A stretch of 64,000 nucleotides of DNA from Butyricicoccus_A sp963588905 (GCA_963588905.1 CAVAJF010000025.1:93412-157411), one strand, 5' to 3'; shown: positions 41,630 to 50,979, counted from the first letter of the stretch. Notes: a model not told the origin generated them from the sequence alone. Numbers and translations: made by a program.

Positions 41630-42232
41630 ATGAATATGAAGTGGAAATTGAAAGACATTCTGATGGTTGCCATCGTGGGCGTGCTGTTCTCGTTCCTGTT
41701 TTTGGGCGCGAATTATATTGGAACAGCACTGATTGCCGTTCTGACGCCGTTCGGCCTGAACATGCTGGCATATCAGATTATTTATGGTGTATGGTTTATG
41801 GCTGCAACCTTTGCAACCTACGTCATTCAGAAGCGCGGCGTTGGTTTGGTTGCTGAAATGCTCGCTGCTGTCATCGAGATGATGATGGGCGGTATGTTTG
41901 GCGTATCTACGCTGGTCAGCGGCTTCTTTCAGGGCTTGGGCTGTGAACTGGGCTTCGCGGCATTTCGCTACAAGAAATTTGGCTGGTCTTCGATGATTCT
42001 CAGCTCGATTATTTGCGCAGTTCTGACATTCTTTGTTCCGGAATATTTTTTCTATGGCTACAGCGAATATCCGGTGTCGATTCTGGCAGTGATGCTGGTT
42101 CTGCGCGTCATCAGCTCGATTATTTTTACTGGCATTGTATCCAAGCTGATTGGCGATGGTCTGGCAAAGGCTGGCGTTCTGCGCGGCTATGCGCTGGGCA
42201 TGAAGCAGGATCTTCCGGAGGAAGTGGAATAA
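41630..42232 (+). CDS. ykoE: ECF transporter S component for a thiamin pyrimidine precursor (YkoE)
   Basis: A 200-residue membrane protein with about six hydrophobic segments. It matches the YkoE family (WKLKDILMVAIVGVLFSFLFLGANYIG; MMGGMFGVSTLVSGFFQGLGCELGFAAFR). In Bacillus, YkoEDC is the thiamin-regulated ECF importer for the HMP moiety. The gene order here, ykoE-ykoD-ykoC after thiD, and the riboswitch support this. The ribosome binding site (GGGAG) is unusually distant from the ATG. Confidence 0.92.
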   Translation: MNMKWKLKDILMVAIVGVLFSFLFLGANYIGTALIAVLTPFGLNMLAYQIIYGVWFMAATFATYVIQKRGVGLVAEMLAAVIEMMMGGMFGVSTLVSGFFQGLGCELGFAAFRYKKFGWSSMILSSIICAVLTFFVPEYFFYGYSEYPVSILAVMLVLRVISSIIFTGIVSKLIGDGLAKAGVLRGYALGMKQDLPEEVE

Positions 42233-42235
42233 TCC

Positions 42236-43765
42236 ATGGAACAGGCTGCGATTGTATGCGAAAACCTGACATTTCGCTATTTTGAGAAGTCCAAACCGGT
42301 GATTGACAAAGCATCGCTGACAATTCCGGCGGGAGAGATTACCGTTTTGATGGGCAGCAGCGGCTGCGGAAAGAGCACGCTGGCGGCGATTTTGTGCGGC
42401 TTGCTGCCGGAAAACGGCGGCTTTTTGACCGAGGGATCCATTGAATTGTTTGGCACACCGCTCAAACAGCTGCGTGCAAGCGAGCGCGCCAAGAAGATTT
42501 CTATGATGTTTCAAAACCCGGATTTGCAGTTCTGCATGGCGACGCTGCGTGAGGAATTATATTTCTGCATGGAAAATATCAGCGTACCGGCGGAACACAT
42601 GCGGGAGCGTGCAGAACAGTCCGCTCGCGTGATGGGCACAGCGCATTTGCTGGATCGAAAGCTGTTCAGCCTGTCCGGCGGTGAAAAACAACGGGCGGTT
42701 TTGACCTGCATCCACTTGCTGGATGCCTCGTGTATTTTGTTGGATGAGCCGTTTGCCAATTTGGATCCGGATGCCGTGCAGGAAATGATGGTTTTGCTGC
42801 GCCGGATGTGTCGAGAACAGGGCAAAACAATCGTGGCGATTGACCACATGGCAGACCACTGGATCGGTACAGCGGATCGGTTTTTGCTGCTTGGTGAAGG
42901 CGGACAGGTGCTGTGTGAGAGCAAAACGCTGGAACAGCTGGAGCAGGCGCGTCCGCTGTATCGAGAACAGGGTGTGGCTTATCCGGGTATTTGGCAGGAG
43001 TCACGCAGGCTGCCGTGCATAGATCAGCCTTTAGAAGATGGTCTGCGCTTGAGCCATGTGACGATGCCGAAAATTCCGCAAAAGCCGAAAAAACGCCGCC
43101 GTTTGAGAGAAAATATCATACAGCAAGATAGTTTGCTGTTCCAAGGGGATGCAATATTTCCGGATGGCTGTATTACGGCAATTTTAGGGCCGAGCGGCTG
43201 CGGAAAAACATCACTGATGATGACGCTGCTGAAACAGCGCGATTATCTGGGGGACATTGCAATTGTAGAAAACGGATATGTGCGGGAACTGCGCTCGATT
43301 GACCAGAAAGGCTGTTTTGATGAGGTGGGCATTGCGTTCCAGAATCCGTCCAATCAGTTTATCACGCAGAATGTGACGGAAGAAGTGACGGACGGACTGA
43401 GCCGCAGATATGCCAAGGAAACACCGGAACAGATCAAACAGCGGGCATTGGATATGCTGGACACCTGCGGCCTACGTAAGTATCAAAAATTCTCGCCGTA
43501 TATGCTCAGTCAGGGACAGCAGCGCCGATTGGCTGTGTTGTCTGTGCTGGCAGGCGGTCAAAAGCTGCTGCTGTTGGATGAGCCGACATATGGACAGGAT
43601 TATCGCTCGGCGCGCGCTCTGATGGATCAGGTTTGCGCGCGTGTCAAAGAGGAAGGTCTGACTGTGATTATGACAACACATGACAGAGGCTTAGCACAGG
43701 CATATGCGGATGTTCGCTACCAGATGCGAGGAAAAAAACTGATACGGGAGGACACGAACCGATGA
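42236..43765 (+). CDS. ykoD: ECF transporter double ATPase (YkoD)
   Basis: A 509-residue protein with two fused ABC ATPase domains. Walker A motifs GSSGCGKST (near residue 40) and GPSGCGKTS (near residue 320), signatures LSGGEKQR and LSQGQQRR, and Walker B CILLDEPFANLD and LLLLDEPTYGQD are visible. It energises the YkoE/YkoC importer. The start follows the ykoE stop by 3 nt and the end overlaps ykoC by ATGA, so translation is coupled. Confidence 0.95.
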   Translation: MEQAAIVCENLTFRYFEKSKPVIDKASLTIPAGEITVLMGSSGCGKSTLAAILCGLLPENGGFLTEGSIELFGTPLKQLRASERAKKISMMFQNPDLQFCMATLREELYFCMENISVPAEHMRERAEQSARVMGTAHLLDRKLFSLSGGEKQRAVLTCIHLLDASCILLDEPFANLDPDAVQEMMVLLRRMCREQGKTIVAIDHMADHWIGTADRFLLLGEGGQVLCESKTLEQLEQARPLYREQGVAYPGIWQESRRLPCIDQPLEDGLRLSHVTMPKIPQKPKKRRRLRENIIQQDSLLFQGDAIFPDGCITAILGPSGCGKTSLMMTLLKQRDYLGDIAIVENGYVRELRSIDQKGCFDEVGIAFQNPSNQFITQNVTEEVTDGLSRRYAKETPEQIKQRALDMLDTCGLRKYQKFSPYMLSQGQQRRLAVLSVLAGGQKLLLLDEPTYGQDYRSARALMDQVCARVKEEGLTVIMTTHDRGLAQAYADVRYQMRGKKLIREDTNR

Positions 43766-44469
43766 GACCGACCGTTTTGGAAAAAATCAATCCCTTTGTC
43801 AAAGTTGTTACGATTTTAGTTTGCGGCATTTTAATGGCGCTGACGAGCTCGTGGAAGCTGAATATTGCCGTATGGCTGGTGACGTTGGCGGCACTGATTG
43901 TACTGTCCAACTGCAAGCTGTTGTCGCTTGTCAAGACATTTGTTCCTGTCATTGTGCTGGCGGGTGCTGTATTTGTATCCGGCATGTCATACGGAAAAAG
44001 CGCGGGATCATCGGCGTCTATCTATGATGTGGCGTCTATGGGATCGGCACTGCTGCTCAGCACACGCATTCTCGCTTATGTCGGCATGGGCATGTTGTTT
44101 GCGCTTTCGACAGATCAGAAAGAATTTATTATGTCTCTGATGCATCAGGGACATGTCAAACCAAAATTTGCATACGGCGTGTTGGCGGCAGTCAATCTTG
44201 TTCCAACGCTGCGCCGTGAATGGGACGAAGTCAATCTTGCGTATCGAGCAAGAAAAAAGAGCACCGGCTTGCTGCCGATTGGCCCGCTGTTCAACACGCT
44301 GGTCAATGGCATTCGCTGGTCGGAAAATGTAGCAATGGCGATGGAATCCAAAGGATTTGACGGCGATGGAGCACGAACCTTTGTGATTACCACGCGCGTT
44401 CATGTAGGAGATATTTGCTTTGCTGTGATTTGTATTGGACTCATGGCGGCAGGTATCATATGTTTGTAA
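43762..44469 (+). CDS. ykoC: ECF transporter transmembrane coupling protein (YkoC)
   Basis: A 235-residue membrane protein of the EcfT/CbiQ family. It has five or so hydrophobic segments and the coupling-helix pattern LNLAYRARKKSTG-like (VNLAYRARKKSTGLLPIG), plus AMAMESKGFDGDGART near the C-terminus. It links the ATPase to YkoE. ATGA overlap with ykoD. Confidence 0.93.
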   Translation: MRPTVLEKINPFVKVVTILVCGILMALTSSWKLNIAVWLVTLAALIVLSNCKLLSLVKTFVPVIVLAGAVFVSGMSYGKSAGSSASIYDVASMGSALLLSTRILAYVGMGMLFALSTDQKEFIMSLMHQGHVKPKFAYGVLAAVNLVPTLRREWDEVNLAYRARKKSTGLLPIGPLFNTLVNGIRWSENVAMAMESKGFDGDGARTFVITTRVHVGDICFAVICIGLMAAGIICL

Positions 44470-44489
44470 AAGAGAAAAGGAGTTATCAT

Positions 44490-45158
44490 ATGAAGGTATC
44501 TGAGCGTTTGTATAACAGCATTATTGATCTGTGGGACAAGTACAATGAGCATCCGTTTGTCAAGGGTATTGCGGACGGCACGCTGCCGCTGGAAAACTTC
44601 CAGTTTTATATGATTCAGGATCACCTGTATCTGATGCAGTACGCAAAAGTCTTTGCACTGGGCGTTCTCAAGGCAAAGAAGGAGAGCGACATGCGTCTGT
44701 TCTCTGAGCTGATTACTGCAACACTGGACACAGAGAATGCGCTGCATCAGGATTATCTGCGCCGTCTGGGCATTTCTAAGGAAATGATCGCGCAGGCGAA
44801 GCCGAGCATTGTGACCGATTCGTATACCAACTATATGATTGCCATTGCAGAAAAAGAGGGCTTGGCTGAGCTGATGGCAGCCGTTCTGTCCTGCTCTTGG
44901 AGCTATAAGCTGATTGGTGACTTCATGGAAAAATTCCCGGGCGCAAAGGAACAGGAATTCTATGGAGAGTGGGTCAACATGTATACCTCGGAAGGCTATC
45001 GTTCTTCCAATCAGGTAATGATTGATATGGTAGACCGCCTGACAGAAGGCTACACTGAGGAGCAAATTCAGAATCTGGAACATATTATTTATGTGTGCAG
45101 CCAGTACGAGTACATGTTTTGGGATATGGCTTGGAACCAGAAAATGGTAGAAGTATAA
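44490..45158 (+). CDS. tenA: thiaminase II (aminopyrimidine aminohydrolase)
   Basis: A 222-residue helical-bundle enzyme that hydrolyses aminomethyl-HMP derived from damaged thiamin to HMP. The N-terminal YNEHPFVKGIADGTLPLENFQFYMIQDHLYL is the family signature; the catalytic Cys lies in LSCSWSYKLIG and the C-terminal Glu in YEYMFWDMAW. The start at 44490 is set by AAAGGAG. Last gene of the TPP-regulated salvage operon. Confidence 0.95.
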   Translation: MKVSERLYNSIIDLWDKYNEHPFVKGIADGTLPLENFQFYMIQDHLYLMQYAKVFALGVLKAKKESDMRLFSELITATLDTENALHQDYLRRLGISKEMIAQAKPSIVTDSYTNYMIAIAEKEGLAELMAAVLSCSWSYKLIGDFMEKFPGAKEQEFYGEWVNMYTSEGYRSSNQVMIDMVDRLTEGYTEEQIQNLEHIIYVCSQYEYMFWDMAWNQKMVEV

Positions 45159-45184
45159 TCGCTTCGGCTATAGAATAAATAGCA

Positions 45185-45225
45185 AACACCTGCGTGTGGA
45201 AAATGCCGCACGCAGGTGTTTTTGT
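45185..45225 (+). terminator. intrinsic terminator of the thiamin salvage operon
   Basis: AACACCTGCGTG pairs with CACGCAGGTGTT; TTTTG follows. Confidence 0.9.
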
Positions 45226-45311
45226 ATGCACAAATTGTCAATTCAAAAGTGTTAGACTTTTGATACAAAAATTAAGATGAAAAATTGTGCAAGTTTTTGT
45301 TACAAAATGCA

Positions 45312-45340
45312 TTGACATTTGGGCGAAATGCGAATATTAT
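45312..45340 (+). promoter_or_regulatory. promoter of the SorE-DeoR-PTS cluster
   Basis: TTGACA (45312-45317) and TATTAT (45335-45340) are 17 bp apart, 65 bp before the first start codon. Confidence 0.75.
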
Positions 45341-45404
45341 AAAAGCATAAGCTATCGAAGTAAAAACGTCGAGTTTTGAAATAACAACGGAAGGAGTTTT
45401 CAAG

Positions 45405-46676
45405 ATGAAAGCAAGAGGCGTAAGACTGCACGCGGCAAACGATCTGAGACTGGAGGAGTTCGAGCTTCCGAAAATCACGGATGACGAAATTCTTGTCAAA
45501 GTTGTCTCCGACAGTATCTGTATGTCCACGTATAAGTGTGCTATACTGGGTACAGACCACAAGCGTGTACACGAGGATGTCGCAGAGCATCCGGCAATTA
45601 TGGGCCATGAATTTGCCGGTGACATCATTAAGGTCGGCAAGAACCATCAGGACCAGTTCAAGCCGGGTATGAAGTTTACCCTTCAGCCGGCACTGAACTA
45701 CAAGGGAACCATGTGGAGCCCTGGATACTCTTATGAGTTCTTTGGCGGCGATACGACGTACTGTGTCATTCCGGCAGAGGTTATGGAGCTGGGATGCCTG
45801 CTGGAGTACAAGGGACGCGCATACTATGAGGCTTCTCTGGCAGAGCCGATGTCTTGCAGCATCGGTGCATTCCATGCAGCATATCATACCCATATGGGCG
45901 TGTACAAGCACGAAATGGGCATCAAAAAGGGCGGCAATCTGGCAATTATGGCAGGTGCAGGCCCGATGGGCTTGGGCGCACTGACCTATGCGCTGCATCG
46001 TGACGTCCGTCCGTCCCGTGTTGTTGTCGCTGACCTGAATCAGGATCGTCTGGATCGCGCAGAAGAGCTGTTCCCGGTGGAAGAGTACAAGGAAATGGGC
46101 ATTGACCTGCACTTTGTCAATACCGGCAAGTATGAAGATCCGGTTGCAGAGCTGCGTGCGATCACCGGCGGCGCTGGCTATGACGATGTATTCTGCTATG
46201 CACCGGTTGCAGCTGTGGTACAGCAGTGCAGCGACATTCTGGGCAGAGACGGCTGTCTGAATTTCTTTGCCGGTCCGACCGACAAAAAGTTCAGCGCGAC
46301 GATGAACTTCTACGATGTACACTACAACTCTACCCATGTCATGGGCACAACCGGCGGCAATACCGCAGATATGATTGAATCGCTGGAGCTGACCGCAGCA
46401 AAGCGCATCAATCCGGCAGTTATGGTTACCCATATCGGCGGTCTGGATGCTGTGGCAGAGACAACACTGAATCTGCCGAAGATTCCGGGTGGCAAGAAGC
46501 TGATTTATACGCACCTGACCATGCCGCTGACTGCGCTGGAAGATCTGCGCAAGAGAGGCGAAGAGCTTGGCGATGCTCGGTATACCGCACTGGCTGACAT
46601 TGTAGATGCACATAAGGGTCTGTGGTGCCCGGAGGCAGAGGAATACCTGCTCGCAAACTTCATCGAGGAAGAATAA
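45405..46676 (+). CDS. zinc-type dehydrogenase, L-sorbose 1-phosphate reductase-like
   Basis: A 423-residue medium-chain dehydrogenase. The N-terminal stretch LRLEEFELPKITDDEILVKVVSDSICMSTYKCAILGTDHKRV and GHEFAGDI are close to what I remember of SorE. NAD binding is by AGAGPMGLGALTYAL. SorE reduces L-sorbose 1-phosphate to D-glucitol 6-phosphate. The following DeoR and mannitol-type PTS genes fit a hexitol or ketose phosphate substrate. No mannitol-1-phosphate dehydrogenase (mtlD) is present nearby, so this enzyme may serve the PTS product. Confidence 0.78.
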   Translation: MKARGVRLHAANDLRLEEFELPKITDDEILVKVVSDSICMSTYKCAILGTDHKRVHEDVAEHPAIMGHEFAGDIIKVGKNHQDQFKPGMKFTLQPALNYKGTMWSPGYSYEFFGGDTTYCVIPAEVMELGCLLEYKGRAYYEASLAEPMSCSIGAFHAAYHTHMGVYKHEMGIKKGGNLAIMAGAGPMGLGALTYALHRDVRPSRVVVADLNQDRLDRAEELFPVEEYKEMGIDLHFVNTGKYEDPVAELRAITGGAGYDDVFCYAPVAAVVQQCSDILGRDGCLNFFAGPTDKKFSATMNFYDVHYNSTHVMGTTGGNTADMIESLELTAAKRINPAVMVTHIGGLDAVAETTLNLPKIPGGKKLIYTHLTMPLTALEDLRKRGEELGDARYTALADIVDAHKGLWCPEAEEYLLANFIEEE

Positions 46677-46724
46677 GACGCTGTTCTTCTTTCGGTGAAT
46701 GGCAGCTGAAAGGAGAACAGATAT

Positions 46725-47486
46725 ATGGATACGATGGAAAGACGTAGAAATGCAATTGCGGAGCTTATCAATCAAAAAGGAACCGTGAGCTTTTCTACCA
46801 TCAAAGAACATTTCCCGAACGTTTCGGAAATGACGCTTCGTACCGATTTAAAGGCGTTGGACGAGGCAAAACAGATAGTAAGAATCCATGGTGGAGCAAA
46901 ATCTGTACAATTGGTTATCAATACGGATGATTTCTTCAATCGAAGAGCCATTCGTAATATTCAGGAGAAACAGGAGATTGCTAAAAAAGCATTGCGGCTG
47001 ATTCGGCCGGATACGGCGATCTTTCTGGACTCTGGCAGCACAACGACGGAATTGGCACGGCTGTTTCCGGATCAATCCAACCTCATCTATACAACCGGAC
47101 TCAGCTGTGCCACCGAGCTGGCTGGCTTAGAACAGCCTGTCATTATGCTGCCGGGCGGACGGCTCAATCGTTATAGTATCAGCACGTATGGTACAACGGC
47201 GATTCGAGAGCTGGAACGTGTCAATTTTCATCAGGCATTTTTGGGAATCACAGGCTATACGCTGCAGGCAGGTTTTACCTGCGGCAGCATAGAAGAAGCG
47301 CTGCTCAAGCGCACAGCCATGAAGCAGGCAGAACAAGTTATCGTTTTGATGGACTCTTCCAAGGTAGGTGTGAAGAGAAGCTATTCTATCTGCTCGATGG
47401 CAGAGGTAGACCTTGTGATTTCTGACGGACATCTTCCGAAAGAAGTGCTGGAGGAATGCGACCGGCATCATATTCCTGTCTTATAA
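46725..47486 (+). CDS. DeoR family transcriptional regulator
   Basis: A 253-residue sugar-phosphate-responsive repressor type. The helix-turn-helix (VSFSTIKEHFPNVSEMTLRTDLKALDEAKQIVRIHGGA) is followed by the ISOCOT-fold effector domain with FLDSGSTTTELARLFP, MLPGGRLNRYS and VLMDSSKVGVK. It sits between the dehydrogenase and the PTS gene and probably controls both with a phosphorylated sugar as ligand. Confidence 0.93.
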   Translation: MDTMERRRNAIAELINQKGTVSFSTIKEHFPNVSEMTLRTDLKALDEAKQIVRIHGGAKSVQLVINTDDFFNRRAIRNIQEKQEIAKKALRLIRPDTAIFLDSGSTTTELARLFPDQSNLIYTTGLSCATELAGLEQPVIMLPGGRLNRYSISTYGTTAIRELERVNFHQAFLGITGYTLQAGFTCGSIEEALLKRTAMKQAEQVIVLMDSSKVGVKRSYSICSMAEVDLVISDGHLPKEVLEECDRHHIPVL

Positions 47487-47538
47487 CATACCAAGGTACG
47501 ATCTTTTGTTCTTCTCTACAGGATAAGAGAGGTCTGAC

Positions 47539-49392
47539 ATGAAAAATAGGGTACAACAATTTGGTAAATTCCTATCCGGCATGGTTATGCCGAATATCGG
47601 AGCACTGATTGCGTTTGGTTTCCTTGCGGCGCTGTTCATTGATACAGGCTGGATTCCGAATAAACAGCTCAACAGCATGGTTTCTCCCATGCTGACATAC
47701 TTGATTCCGATTTTGATCGCATCCACCGGCGGCAAGATGGTCGGCGGAGACAGAGGCCGCGTTGTCGGCGCGATTGCTGTCATCGGTGCGATTATGAGCA
47801 ACACATCCATCACGATGCTGATGGCTGCTATGGTTATGGGTCCGCTCGGCGGCTTCTGCATTAAGAAGTTCGATGAGAAGATGGAAGGACATATGCCGGC
47901 AGGCTTCGAGATGCTGATTAACAACTTCTCGGCAGGCATCATCGGCATGATTCTGGCCATTTTGGGCTATGCAATTGTCGGTCCGGTTATGAGCGCAATT
48001 TTGACTGTGCTCGCAGCTGGCGTACATTTTCTGGTGGCACACAGCGTTTTGCCACTGGTAGCCATCTTTATCGAACCGGCAAAGGTTCTGTTCCTGAATA
48101 ACGCGATCAACCACGGCATTTTCACTCCGCTGGCAACAGCAGATGCCGCAGAGACCGGCAAGTCTATCATGTACATGCTGGAAGCCAATCCGGGTCCTGG
48201 TCTTGGCATCCTGCTCGCTTATATGTTCTTCTGCAAGGATCAGAAGACCAAGCAGTCTGCACCGGGCGCTGTTATCATTCATCTGTTCGGCGGTATTCAT
48301 GAGATTTACTTCCCGTACATCCTGATGAACCCGCTGGTTATCATTGCACCGATTGTCGGCAACATGGTAGCGATTTTCTGGTTTAGCATGACCAATTGTG
48401 GTCTGGTAGGCCCGGCATCTCCAGGCTCTATCATCGCATTCCTGATGATGACACCGACCAGCGATTTGTGGAAGGTTATTATCGGTGTACTGCTTGCAGC
48501 TGGCATTTCGTTTGTCATTGCATCTCCGATCGTCAGAATGGCTGGCGGCAAGAATCTGGAAGACGCGCAGAATCAGATGGCTGCGATGAAGGCAGAATCC
48601 AAGGGGCAGGCTGCACCGGTAGAGATTACCAATGCATCCGGCGTGCAGAAGATTATCTTCGCCTGTGATGCAGGCATGGGCTCCTCGGCTATGGGCGCAA
48701 CCAAATTTAGAAATCGCCTCAAGGGTGTTCGTCCGGACATCAAGGTAAGCAATACCTCTGTTGACAATATTCCGGCTGACTGTAATATTGCTGTTGTACA
48801 GGCAACCTTGGCAGAGCGTGCACAGAAATGTGCACCGCAGGCAAAGCTGGTTACGATTGAAAATTTCTTGGCTGATCCGGCACTGGATGCACTGTATGAA
48901 ATGCTGCAAAAAATAGATGCTGTTGCACCGCAGGCGGAAGCACAGCAGGAGACGGCTTCTCCGATTGCGAATAAGCAGGTTATCTGCCGAGAAGGCGTCC
49001 GTCTGAATCAGAAATCGGTATCCAAGGAAGAAGCGATTCAGGCAGCAGGCGAATTGCTTGTGCAGCTCGGCTATGTCGATGAGAGCTACATTCCGGCGAT
49101 GCAGGAGCGTGAAAAGCTCATCACCACGTATATGGGCATGGGCGTTGCGATTCCGCACGGCACCAGTCAGGCAAAGGGTACCGTAAAGAAAACGGGTATA
49201 GTATTTTTACAGTATCCGGAAGGCGTAGACTTTGGCGAGGAAAAGGCACAGCTGGTATTTGGCATTGCTGGTATCGGCAACGAGCACATGGATCTTCTGG
49301 CAAAGATTTGCAACATGCTGGAGGATGAAGAGGTTCTGGAAAAGCTCAAGACAACAGATGATCTGGATTGGGTTATGGAACAGCTGGACTAA
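47539..49392 (+). CDS. mannitol-type PTS permease EIICBA
   Basis: A 617-residue phosphotransferase permease. The EIIC domain (residues ~1-340) has the mannitol-family KFLSGMVMPNIGALIAFGFLAALFI and GGIHEIYFPYI. EIIB follows, with its active Cys in FACDAGMGSSAMGA. C-terminal EIIA has the phospho-His in GVAIPHGTSQAKG. The domain order and length equal MtlA of the fused type. The substrate may be mannitol, but the companion SorE-like enzyme leaves sorbose or another hexitol open. Phosphoryl transfer would need HPr. Confidence 0.9.
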   Translation: MKNRVQQFGKFLSGMVMPNIGALIAFGFLAALFIDTGWIPNKQLNSMVSPMLTYLIPILIASTGGKMVGGDRGRVVGAIAVIGAIMSNTSITMLMAAMVMGPLGGFCIKKFDEKMEGHMPAGFEMLINNFSAGIIGMILAILGYAIVGPVMSAILTVLAAGVHFLVAHSVLPLVAIFIEPAKVLFLNNAINHGIFTPLATADAAETGKSIMYMLEANPGPGLGILLAYMFFCKDQKTKQSAPGAVIIHLFGGIHEIYFPYILMNPLVIIAPIVGNMVAIFWFSMTNCGLVGPASPGSIIAFLMMTPTSDLWKVIIGVLLAAGISFVIASPIVRMAGGKNLEDAQNQMAAMKAESKGQAAPVEITNASGVQKIIFACDAGMGSSAMGATKFRNRLKGVRPDIKVSNTSVDNIPADCNIAVVQATLAERAQKCAPQAKLVTIENFLADPALDALYEMLQKIDAVAPQAEAQQETASPIANKQVICREGVRLNQKSVSKEEAIQAAGELLVQLGYVDESYIPAMQEREKLITTYMGMGVAIPHGTSQAKGTVKKTGIVFLQYPEGVDFGEEKAQLVFGIAGIGNEHMDLLAKICNMLEDEEVLEKLKTTDDLDWVMEQLD

Positions 49393-49425
49393 CTGACGCG
49401 CATAATAAAAATCACCTAAATTTTG

Positions 49426-49468
49426 AAGAACGGTTGCTGTCGAGAGACAGCAGCCGTTCTTCTTTTTC
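49426..49468 (+). terminator. intrinsic terminator after the PTS gene
   Basis: AGAACGGTTGCTGTC pairs with GACAGCAGCCGTTCT around GAGA; TCTTTTTC follows. Confidence 0.88.
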
Positions 49469-49487
49469 TGGCAAGCATGAGACAAAT

Positions 49488-49506
49488 ATGCTATACTAAA
49501 TAGCAT
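49488..49506 (+). promoter_or_regulatory. extended -10 promoter with dyad, MATE gene
   Basis: ATGCTATACTAAATAGCAT is a perfect 7-bp inverted repeat (spacer 5) centred on an extended -10 TATGCTATACT. It matches the element before the TauE/SafE gene (20269-20287) in 17 of 19 positions. Confidence 0.55.
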
Positions 49507-49531
49507 AGCGAAAAAAGGAAGTATAAAGTTT

Positions 49532-50893
49532 ATGAAACGGACAAAACAGACTGGTATGGATATGGTATCCGGTTCGATGTGGGATAAAATTTTGCTGTTT
49601 GCACTGCCGCTTGCCGCGGGAAGTATGCTGCAGCAGCTATTCAATTCTGTAGATGCGGCGGTGGTCGGACGATTTGCCAGCAGTGAAGCCTTGGCGGCAG
49701 TCGGTGCCAATACCTCCGTCGTATCGCTGTTTATCAATTTATTTGTCGGCATTTCTGTTGGCAGCAATGTTGTGATTGCAAACAATATCGGAAAAGGCAA
49801 ACGCGAACGCATCCCCGATGTGGTTCACACGACGATGCTTCTTGCGATCGTTAGTGGTCTGTTGCTGTTGGTTGCCGGTATATGTGTTGCGCGACCATTA
49901 TTACAGCTGCTTTCTACGCCGGAAAATGTACTGGATCTGGCAGTCGTGTATTTGCGGCTGTATTGCTTGGGAATGCCGTTTATTATGACGTATAACTTTG
50001 CGGCGGCAATTCTGCGAAGCAAGGGCGATACCAAACGGCCGCTCTATTGTTTGATTCTCTCCGGCTGCATCAATGCCGGATTGAATATCCTCTTTGTCGT
50101 TGGATTTCATCTCAGTGTCGCGGGTGTTGCATTGGCAACCGTCATTGCGAATGTGGTCAGTTGTTCGATGGCGGTGTATTTTCTTATGCACGAGGAGGCA
50201 GAAATTCGTCTGCATTGGAATAAGCTCGCCATTCACAGAGAGGAACTGTGGACGATTTTGCGCATTGGCATTCCGGCGGGAGTGCAGGGTATTGTGTTTT
50301 CGTTTTCTAATGTGTGCATTCAGGCTGCTGTCAATACTTTTGGCTCTGCTGCGGTAGCCGGTTCTGCAATTTCCATGAATTTTGAATACATCACATGCTT
50401 TGCCTTTATGGGATTTAATTCCGCCGCTGTGACGTTTACCAGTCAGAACTATGGCGCGGGAAAGGCGGAGCGATGCAAGCGCGTGTGCCGTATTTGTATG
50501 CTTTGCGGCGTTTGCGTTTGTTTGGCGTTAGATATATTTTTCTATCTAGGGCGTGGAGTGTGGATCGGTTTCTTTACAACGGACGCGGCAACGGCGGCCT
50601 GCGCGGCGCAGAGAATGCAGATTGTGCTGCTGTTCCAGTGTCTTGCGTGTTCCTATGAAATCAGCGGTTCTGCGCTGCGAGGATATGGGCACTCGTTGGT
50701 TCCTGCGTTGCTTACGGTATTCGGTACCTGCATTTTTCGTGTGATTTGGGTCAATACAGTTGTTCCTGCACATCATACCCTGCCGGTTTTGTTCAGTATC
50801 TATCCGATTTCGTGGATTGTAACCGGCATGATGGTGCTCACGGCGTATTTCTTTGTCAGCCGCAAGGTACTGCGCAAATTGCCGAGAGCATAG
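49532..50893 (+). CDS. MATE family efflux transporter
   Basis: A 453-residue cation-coupled exporter with twelve predicted membrane segments. The N-terminal WDKILLFALPLAAGSMLQQLFNSVDAAVVGRF and the mid-protein GIPAGVQGIVFSFSNVCIQAAVN mark the two MATE halves (NorM/DinF-like, closest to the YeeO/MepA-like Firmicutes group). The substrate range is unknown. It is monocistronic under a promoter with an operator-like dyad. Confidence 0.93.
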   Translation: MKRTKQTGMDMVSGSMWDKILLFALPLAAGSMLQQLFNSVDAAVVGRFASSEALAAVGANTSVVSLFINLFVGISVGSNVVIANNIGKGKRERIPDVVHTTMLLAIVSGLLLLVAGICVARPLLQLLSTPENVLDLAVVYLRLYCLGMPFIMTYNFAAAILRSKGDTKRPLYCLILSGCINAGLNILFVVGFHLSVAGVALATVIANVVSCSMAVYFLMHEEAEIRLHWNKLAIHREELWTILRIGIPAGVQGIVFSFSNVCIQAAVNTFGSAAVAGSAISMNFEYITCFAFMGFNSAAVTFTSQNYGAGKAERCKRVCRICMLCGVCVCLALDIFFYLGRGVWIGFFTTDAATAACAAQRMQIVLLFQCLACSYEISGSALRGYGHSLVPALLTVFGTCIFRVIWVNTVVPAHHTLPVLFSIYPISWIVTGMMVLTAYFFVSRKVLRKLPRA

Positions 50894-50907
50894 ACTGCAA
50901 AAAATTA

Positions 50908-50979
50908 TTGCATTTAAGAGAAAAAAGAGGTATAATGACTAACAGTCAATGAATATCAGTCACGAAATATATTCGTGAC
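50908..50979 (+). promoter_or_regulatory. promoter and leader dyad of the sigma-54 activator
   Basis: TTGCAT (50908-50913) and TATAAT (50931-50936) are 17 bp apart. About 22 bp downstream lies a perfect dyad with arms GTCACGAA and TTCGTGAC (50959-50966/50972-50979), which may be an autoregulatory operator or a leader hairpin. Confidence 0.6.
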
